Source: Periplaneta americana
Taxonomy: Eukaryota; Arthropoda; Insecta; Blattodea; Blattidae
Direction: 5' to 3'
DNA: 64,000 nucleotides
NCBI RefSeq assembly: GCF_040183065.1
Contig: NC_091121.1
Span: forward strand, 66,748,787-66,812,786
In this document: positions 57,813 to 64,000 of the stretch, piece by piece
How positions within the stretch are numbered: the first letter of the stretch is position 1
Layout of the letters: the number at the start of each line of letters is the position of its first letter
Notes under the pieces: model-generated
Told to the model about the DNA's origin: nothing
Databases searched by the model: none
What the model saw: only the letters and a program-made list of their open reading frames with translations
Translations under genes and position numbers: made by a program

Positions 57813-57927
57813 CAAGAGCGGTATGTTGATGTTTTCATGTTCGAGGAAAAGATTGAAAAAGTGAAACGTAGTTGAGCTTTTTTAATTTCCGAGAACATGA
57901 AAACAAACATACTGCTCGTGTATCGTA
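57813..57927. repeat. Imperfect inverted repeat around 57870
   Basis: GAGCGGTATGTTGATGTTTTCATGTTC (57816-57842) pairs imperfectly with GAACATGAAAACAAACATACTGCTC (57893-57917). The outer sequence is CGTTACAAGA on the left and GTGTATCGTACA on the right. It may be one terminus of an uncharacterised element extending to about 58640. Confidence 0.55.
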
Positions 57928-58884
57928 CATTATTTTGTGCGAAGATCGTTTATTACATACCTGAAAGAGGAATTTCTAATTAGTTGCAATGAAATCTCCA
58001 TCTTGGTTTCTGTTCAATGACAGCAATTTTGGAAAACAAAAATATCTCTCTTCAACATTGTTGCTATAAAAAGTTTTCTGTGTTTACTATACTGCAGCAG
58101 GCCGTGATATACGTCTGTCTTTTTTTTCCCCCAGTCTATAAATGCGAACTTAAAACAAACGGTAAGGTTATGTAATGATTTATTTTTCATTTTAATATTT
58201 TAACAATATTATTTATATAACATATTGCAGTAATAACATCGGCATCTGGAATCTTGTTGATTTTTTTCACAGCTTCCTTAATGTTACTTGCATCACGAAT
58301 GCAATAACTTTAGTGGAGTAGTAGAGTTTACTTAATTTTTGCAAATATTTAAAAACAATAATTAACAGTACAATTTAGATGAAATTGCAGTGGTAAGTTT
58401 CCAATTTATAATTATTACTATGTTGAACGTCTCTAAAAATCATATGTTAAAAGCCTAAAGCAGTAAAATGAATATGTCTCTTAAGCAGTAAGAAGAGGGA
58501 AATTGTTATGTGTGTTACGTTGGGAATACTGAATGTGGTATTTCACACTTACCGCGTATTGGTTTTGTGCGGAAAGCAAGCAAATACGCACGATCTCGCA
58601 CAAAATACATTTCCTTTGTAGTTCTTCTGTTGCTTGCTGCCTTGCTTGAAGAATTTTTTTACCGTAGTTGCTTCTTGATTGTTGTATATCTTTGTTCTTT
58701 CCAGTTGCTAAACTAATGAATGGCCATCTATGGAATTCAAATTTTAACTGTACAGTACTTCCTGCGGTATTCATCCATGACTACCTGTACTGACATTCAA
58801 TTGTTTGCCTCTTCCAGAAATTTTATTCTATAAAAGCTCTAGACCAGCATTTCTTACTTCACTCGTAGTCTGATAGTTGTCATT

Positions 58885-59330
58885 ATGTCTTCAAAAACAA
58901 GAGTTGTACTTAATTTTAACAGAGTAAAAGTGATTCATGTGAGCGAGATTAATTGTTTGTTAAACAGATCATGAAGATATTCAACGTCGGTAAAAGTCAA
59001 GTGTAGGAGATTCTAAAGAAGAAAACGGATATTTTGAAGTTGTGTAAAAAACTGTGCTAATGGAAAAATAAAAAGAGAACTTAAGAAAACCGAAATGATG
59101 TCATTAATGACATGGGAGTGGCTTGTCAGTGTCAGGCTGAAAAATCACTGAGTGTTGGGGCCTATGAACAGGAAAAGATATGCCTAGTGTTTGTGATTTC
59201 TCAGGCTGAAGTGTTTGTGGAAAGTCAGGCAGCCAAAAATGTAAACTGTGTACAGGAAATTCTGTTTGATTACTGGAAAAGAAAAAGTGAATATTTTTTT
59301 TCTGTTCAGTGTAATGTTTGCATGTGTTCA
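58885..59330 (+). pseudogene. pogo/Tigger-type transposase N-terminal relic
   Basis: ATG at 58885 starts MSSKTRVVLNFNRVKVIHVS. After frameshifts come KQIMKIFNVGKSQV, a stop, EILKKKTDILKLCK, and then a decayed NDVINDM and Trp-containing DNA-binding segment with further shifts. This is the Psq/CENP-B-like helix-turn-helix layout (resembling ...VGKSTVYDIKKNK...) of Tigger/pogo transposases. The DDE domain is missing. Stops and shifts show it is dead. Confidence 0.6.
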
Positions 59331-59483
59331 ATTACAGTGTGAATAACTAAATAAGTAAGATATTTTATTTCATCTGAATTACGTGCATGTGCATATCCTT
59401 GGATTAATTTTATACTACAGAAAACTGACTTAGTGGAAAATTTTCCTGGTTCCTTGCGATTCTATTAAGGATAGTTTTTACAT

Positions 59484-59516
59484 CATTATTATTTTTATTA
59501 TTATTATTATTATTAT
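59484..59516 (+). repeat. (ATT)n microsatellite
   Basis: About ten ATT units, immediately upstream of the LINE tail that follows. Confidence 0.9.
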
Positions 59517-59937
59517 GAAAAAGGAACATCATCTGCGGACCTCTCGAAAAAGAACTAAGGAAGAGACCAGTGAAGTGCTTTGTGTGGAGTGTGGCATTAT
59601 ATCGGGCAGAAACATGGGCATTATGACGAAGTGAAGAGAAATGACTACAACTTTTCCACATGTATTTCAGAACTGGTCAATTTAATTTCAATTGATCAAG
59701 AAGAGAAAAAGAAATTGGTTAGATCACCGGCTAAGAAGAAACTTCTATTGAATGATACATTGGGAGGAATAGTGAATGGGAGAAAAGTTCGGTGCAGAAG
59801 AAAATATCATATAACATTAGATACAACAATAAGACAACATTAAGATACATGGATCATATACAGAGAAAGGCTGAAAATAGGGAAGATTAGAGAATGCTGG
59901 GTTTGCAGTGAAAGACCTGTCCTTGGGCAGAAAACTA
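59517..59937 (+). pseudogene. LINE C-terminal fragment, same family as 33.6-35.6 kb
   Basis: Contains ELRKRPVKCFVWSVALYRAETWAL in degenerate form, then EEKKKLVRSPAKKKLLLND, then NGRKVRCRRKYHIT, then an AENREDxRMLGLQ-like end and CCTTGGGCAGAAAACTACG. It corresponds to the C-terminal part of the LINE at 33640-35560, with stops and shifts. Its 3' end runs directly into (AAT)n at 59938, which shows the family has an AAT-repeat tail. Confidence 0.7.
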
Positions 59938-59938
59938 C

Positions 59939-59999
<61 letters not shown>

Positions 60000-60018
60000 T
60001 ATTATTATTATTATTATA
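59938..60018 (+). repeat. (AAT)n-(ATT)n microsatellite, self-complementary
   Basis: About twenty AAT units pass into about six ATT units, so the tract can fold back on itself. It begins exactly at the 3' end of the LINE tail. Confidence 0.95.
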
Positions 60019-60314
60019 TAAATCCCTTTCTCCAGTAGCCAGGTGTATTAAAAGTGCTAATTTGCACGATCTGATTTGATCTTACTTATGCATGATATAT
60101 CCTTACTAGTATTTAATATCTTTTATTATTTGTTAGATACTGCTATCTATTTTGTTAGTATTTGGTCAATGATTAATGTTGACTATTATATTGATTATAT
60201 TTCATCTCAATGCCATTTTCTGTCATTCATTGTCATCATTTGTTTTATTTTGTTTATTGTATCTTGTGCTAAACTGTAATTGGCCTTTGTGCTGTTGTTT
60301 AGCACGTTAATATT

Positions 60315-60315
60315 A

Positions 60316-60351
<36 letters not shown>

Positions 60352-60376
60352 AATAATAATTATTATTATTATTATT
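60315..60376 (+). repeat. (AAAT)n-(AAT)n-(ATT)n microsatellite
   Basis: A composite tract AAATAAAT..., AATAAT..., ATTATT.... Upstream, TTGGCCTTTGTGCTGTTGTTTAGCACGTTAATATT may be part of another LINE tail. Confidence 0.9.
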
Positions 60377-60445
60377 CGCAGATGTATGACATCTTATTTA
60401 CAATGCAATGCATGATCTGCACTTTGACTTTGTGTAAGTAAATGT

Positions 60446-60446
60446 A

Positions 60447-60521
<75 letters not shown>
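60446..60521 (+). repeat. (AAT)n microsatellite
   Basis: About twenty-five uninterrupted AAT units. Confidence 0.95.
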
Positions 60522-60522
<1 letters not shown>

Positions 60523-60861
60523 GCAACACATAATTTCAGACTATTTCCGAATCAGTAAAAACAGCTTAGGTGCGGCAATGTTTATGGTCCCGTAACACTG
60601 CAGATGAAATTCGGCAGAGTATTCAGACTGTGGCATGCAACAGCTCTTTTCACATTTGGTGACGCCTAATATAGAAACTTTGTAACACACATCTTATTAG
60701 TTACAGAAAATGATACTTGGAATGAAATATTAACTACGCTTTCATAGTAAACTTTCGATTTCAATATAAGACTAACAATTTATGTAAAATATAATTGAGG
60801 TAAAAGACATTTAATATGCTAATATTTTCACCAAAGCACAAAATGTTACAAACTTTCTTAC

Positions 60862-60987
60862 TTTAGTTCGTATCTGCGACTCGAAAAGGTTTACCAGTTC
60901 CAGAAGTTGATCCCACGTTAAGTTCATGAAGGTAATAGAATGGATGGGAGATAATCTGGATTTGGGTAGGACACTCCGGTGACAACA
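60862..60987 (-). CDS. Candidate internal exon of unknown gene, or spliced-looking repeat (126 bp)
   Basis: On the minus strand a very good acceptor (GGTGTTTTTTCTTGTGCAG, AG at 60988-60989) precedes 126 bp open in one frame (CCHRSVLPKSRLSP, then IHSITFMNLTWDQLLELVNL, FESQIRTK). A GTAAGA donor follows. The length is a multiple of three and the strand is that of Eps15. The peptide matches nothing in Eps15 that I know. A phrase like FMNLTRDQLLELVNL also occurs, from memory, in repetitive cockroach ORFs, so this may be a repeat. Confidence 0.25.
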
Positions 60988-61069
60988 CTGCACAAGAAAA
61001 AACACCAAAAGTACCAAATAAATCAGGTTGTAGAAAGGGATACCAGTAAATTACAACAATATAGAACAA

Positions 61070-61870
61070 AAAATAAATAAATAATTAAAAAAAACTGATC
61101 GTGTAATTAACTTATGGTGTAAATATCTATTTTATTTTCTATGTCCAGAGTCCTAATTTATTTTTTTGATTTGCAAGACACCTACCTGTCGGTCACACAA
61201 AATGTGAATATATTGAATGTAAGAATATTTAAATTAAAAAAATATTTTCTGTTTATCTTCCTTCAATCTTCATAAATGTGTTTATAAGTAACACTAAATA
61301 TGAAGTAAGTAGTGCTTAATATTTATTCGTGCATCTGTAATCTAGTTTATAATTAGGCTACAGTGAAAAATCTATTGAGGATAAATTTTTTCCTTAAATA
61401 TGGGATTTTCTTAAAACTGTGTTTTCACTTAAGGGAGGAAGAGCCAAGAGTAAAAATTAAAATACTCTTAGACCATTTAACACATATTAACATATTCTTA
61501 GTACCCATTAAATTTACTAATAGTATACATATATTAATAATATACTTTTGCAAACATAATATACTTTCACAAATCTGCAACATGTTTTTAAGCATGAGTA
61601 CTTTAATTAAATTTACAATTTTCATATACAAGCACATAATACATTTCTAGAAGCTTACTTTGAATCGAGATATCGATGCATACTATCAATTTTAATGTAC
61701 ATCTGCTAATGTCATACCGACATGGACACATCTTATATAGAAATCCATTAAAAAAACTGTTGAATAGGTACGGAATTTCATTAAAACAGGTTGTGTATTC
61801 GCAAATCTAAATGTATTTCTTAAAAGTAGAATTTTCCTTAAAGCGATGATCCTTAAAAGTGGGAATTTCT
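61070..61870. other. Non-coding; no gene seen
   Basis: AT-rich; short frames on both strands without recognisable similarity. Confidence 0.5.
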
Positions 61871-61872
61871 TT

Positions 61873-61901
61873 AAAAAAAAAAAAAAAAAAAGGGGGGGGG
61901 G
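61873..61901 (+). repeat. A-run followed by G-run
   Basis: About 18 A directly followed by about 10 G. The G-run is an assembly-risk homopolymer. Confidence 0.9.
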
Positions 61902-64000
61902 ATGTTAAAACGAGGTTTTATTGTATATAGGCTATATGACTGTTAGATCCGAAAATAAATCTAGACTGAAATCCTCAGAGATGAAACTTAGGCGAAGAAC
62001 AGCAGGATACAACAGAGGTCAAACTAAACAACGAAATATTACAATAACTGAAAGTAACCCCCATTAAAAAAACAGTACTGGTAACATACCAGACAGAAAG
62101 ATACACATCTGAAATCGATCTGTCTTTGTCATCCCCCGAAATATGTCTGATTTTAACAATTAAAGAAGCTTGACAAGTACATCTGTTCATACAGCCATTG
62201 TGATTGTTTATTGTATTTTATGAATTTCAATGAACACCACTGAATATTGACTGAATTGTGTATTTTATTGCCTTAGAACTGTCACTAAATTGGCAGTAGT
62301 TAGGTTACTACTAGTAATTATGGTACCTCACTAATTTAAGACACAGCAGATTAAGGCGTCATGCTGCAAATGAACATGCAAATATAGAATGCACTTATTC
62401 GCAAAGAAATATGTAACATTTTCGACAATAATTATTTTATTGATGAGACAATATGGTATAAAAAACCGAAAAACTGCACGTTAATTCGAACATATTGGGT
62501 CAGTTGAATAAAAATCAGTAAAATCTTATAGGTGCCCATTTGGCACTGAAAGTTATTACTGATTAGTAAATGCAATCACTGATTTTCATTTAAATAAAAA
62601 TGCACAACATTTACATCTGATATACTGCAAATGGCCTTGCTACATAAGGTAAAACAAGGTAGACAACGTTTCTTAAGAGGCTGACACTTCCTCTTTCAAA
62701 TCTTAAAACCTCTGAATTACTGGAACTGATATCTTTTCTGTTTTAAACTTATTTTCCTGACATATAGGTAGAAAAGCTGTCATTTTCTTCACAACCTAAC
62801 AACAAACACTTAAAGTCAATTTTTTAGCAAACTTAAAAATTTATAAGTAATTACTGGATCAGACAAGTAATTACTGAATTTTATTCAAGCCATATAAGCG
62901 TTCACTGAAGAAATAAGTGTTTACTAGATAAAAAAATAAATGATCACTATTCAGTAAACTCTAAACTGCAAGTCATTACTTAAGGGTACTGGGTAGAGCT
63001 GGTAACAATATTTTCGCCCATAAATATGAATATATAAATTATTTTTTTCCTCTGTTTCTATCAAACACAGACTAATGTCCTTGGCACCATGTGATAAACA
63101 AATGCTGGTAAGTTGTGAGCTGGTCACAGAAAGAAATTATCTTTCATTGTTTTAGTATAGGTATGGCAGAAAGAAAAGTATATTAAATTTGTAATTGTCA
63201 ACGTTAGGAACCTATTGCAAAAAGTTCTAATCTTACACTTTTCAAACTTTCCCCCATGTCAAAAACATATTATTTGAGAAAATAAGTGGAATAAAAATAG
63301 TATTTTTTAAATTACACAAGCACAATGACATGTATCTCCACATTTTCACTACTTGAATTAAATATTTTAAAATAGTAGTCCAGTCATTTTGAAGAACTAC
63401 ATAGTTTACATCAGCATACAAAATTTCAGCCCTTTATCTTATGTAGTTTCTGAGTAAACGGATGGCAATTTTGCCCATATCAGAGCACTTTAACATGCAG
63501 TGAATATTTAGGACCTCTAGTTATACTTCATTACCATGCTGAGAATGTTTATCACGATTAAAAATTAATTACTCTTGGTCAGTTTTCAACCAGAGGGCTT
63601 CAGATCCAATGGCATGCAGACCACAAAAGATAGCTGCCAGTATGACATAATAATACTTGATGAAACCTGACTTGTACTACTCATGAGTATACGGATCAAT
63701 AACAGCTGAAAGGAAAACTGTTTCGCCAGTTTATCTATCTTGTTAGTGAGTTTGAAGGAGTAATATTTTAAATCAGTACTGACCCAGAGATTTGGCACTA
63801 GCATGTATGGGTCTCTACTTAGTACTTGTACAAGCTTTCAAAGTTCTGACCAAATCTTATGAATCATTCTGTATAAAAAGGCAATTAAACATTACAGACT
63901 GATCCATTTGGGAAGGCTTGAACAAAAATTTTCTATAAAAATTATATCAGGAGTGATAAAAAAAGTCACTTTATTTCCAATAAGATATTAAAACATGAAA
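61902..64000. other. Non-coding; no gene seen
   Basis: AT-rich DNA, probably intron of Eps15. ATTACTGATTAGTAA-like words (TTACTG) recur between 62540 and 62960. No open frame has recognisable similarity. Confidence 0.5.

Overview
This is animal nuclear DNA, most likely from an insect with a large, repeat-rich, AT-rich genome. A cockroach or termite (Blattodea, possibly a Periplaneta-like cockroach) is my best guess. The guess rests on the mix of RTE/CR1-like LINEs, an R2-like LINE, tRNA-derived SINEs and hAT/Tc1/mariner/pogo remnants, and on TTAGG-type motifs. It is inference, not proof. No prokaryotic or organellar features are present. Only one host gene is recognised with good confidence: the last coding exon of an Eps15 homologue (endocytic adaptor), on the minus strand at about 52.0-52.5 kb.

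Region 1 (1-14570) is a giant degenerate satellite of TCTAT/CTATT units with orientation switches. Plus-oriented CTATT blocks alternate with A-rich spacers made of TTTTCAAAATTC-like units. At about 5655 and 10713 the A-rich spacer turns into its own reverse complement and is followed by the complementary AATAG/AGATAG array, so two very large palindromes 5.06 kb apart are formed. A third orientation switch at 9173 has no spacer. A 774-bp solo LTR with a 4-bp target duplication sits inside the array at 9328-10101. From 12960 the array becomes GGATAGATTAGATA-like and contains TTAGG units.

Region 2 (14571-16556) is a TTTTAATTTAATT array bounded and interrupted by LINE coding fragments.

Region 3 (16557-22750) is a nest of transposons. 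A CR1/Jockey-like LINE is split by a 1.4-kb hAT element (16-bp inverted ends, 8-bp target duplication) and by an antisense RTE fragment. A Tc1 fragment, a second RTE copy with a 17-bp target duplication, and tRNA-like sequences follow.

Region 4 (22750-52000) is AT-rich non-coding DNA with scattered TE remnants: several SINEs, LINE fragments at 28.8 and 33.6-35.6 kb, an R2-like LINE tail at 38 kb and a mariner relic at 43 kb. It also holds three fold-back sequences (31.6, 38.7 and 39.4 kb) and one unassigned candidate exon at 47.1 kb.

Region 5 (52039-64000) has the Eps15 terminal exon. What lies upstream of it on the minus strand is probably intron. It carries an 0.8-kb inverted LINE duplication, a tRNA-T-arm palindrome, a probable MITE, a pogo/Tigger relic and many trinucleotide microsatellites.

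Apart from Eps15, almost everything interpretable is mobile or tandemly repeated DNA. The long ORFs in the first 13 kb (rich in Ser, Ile, Tyr, Leu, Phe) are by-products of the repeat and not genes.
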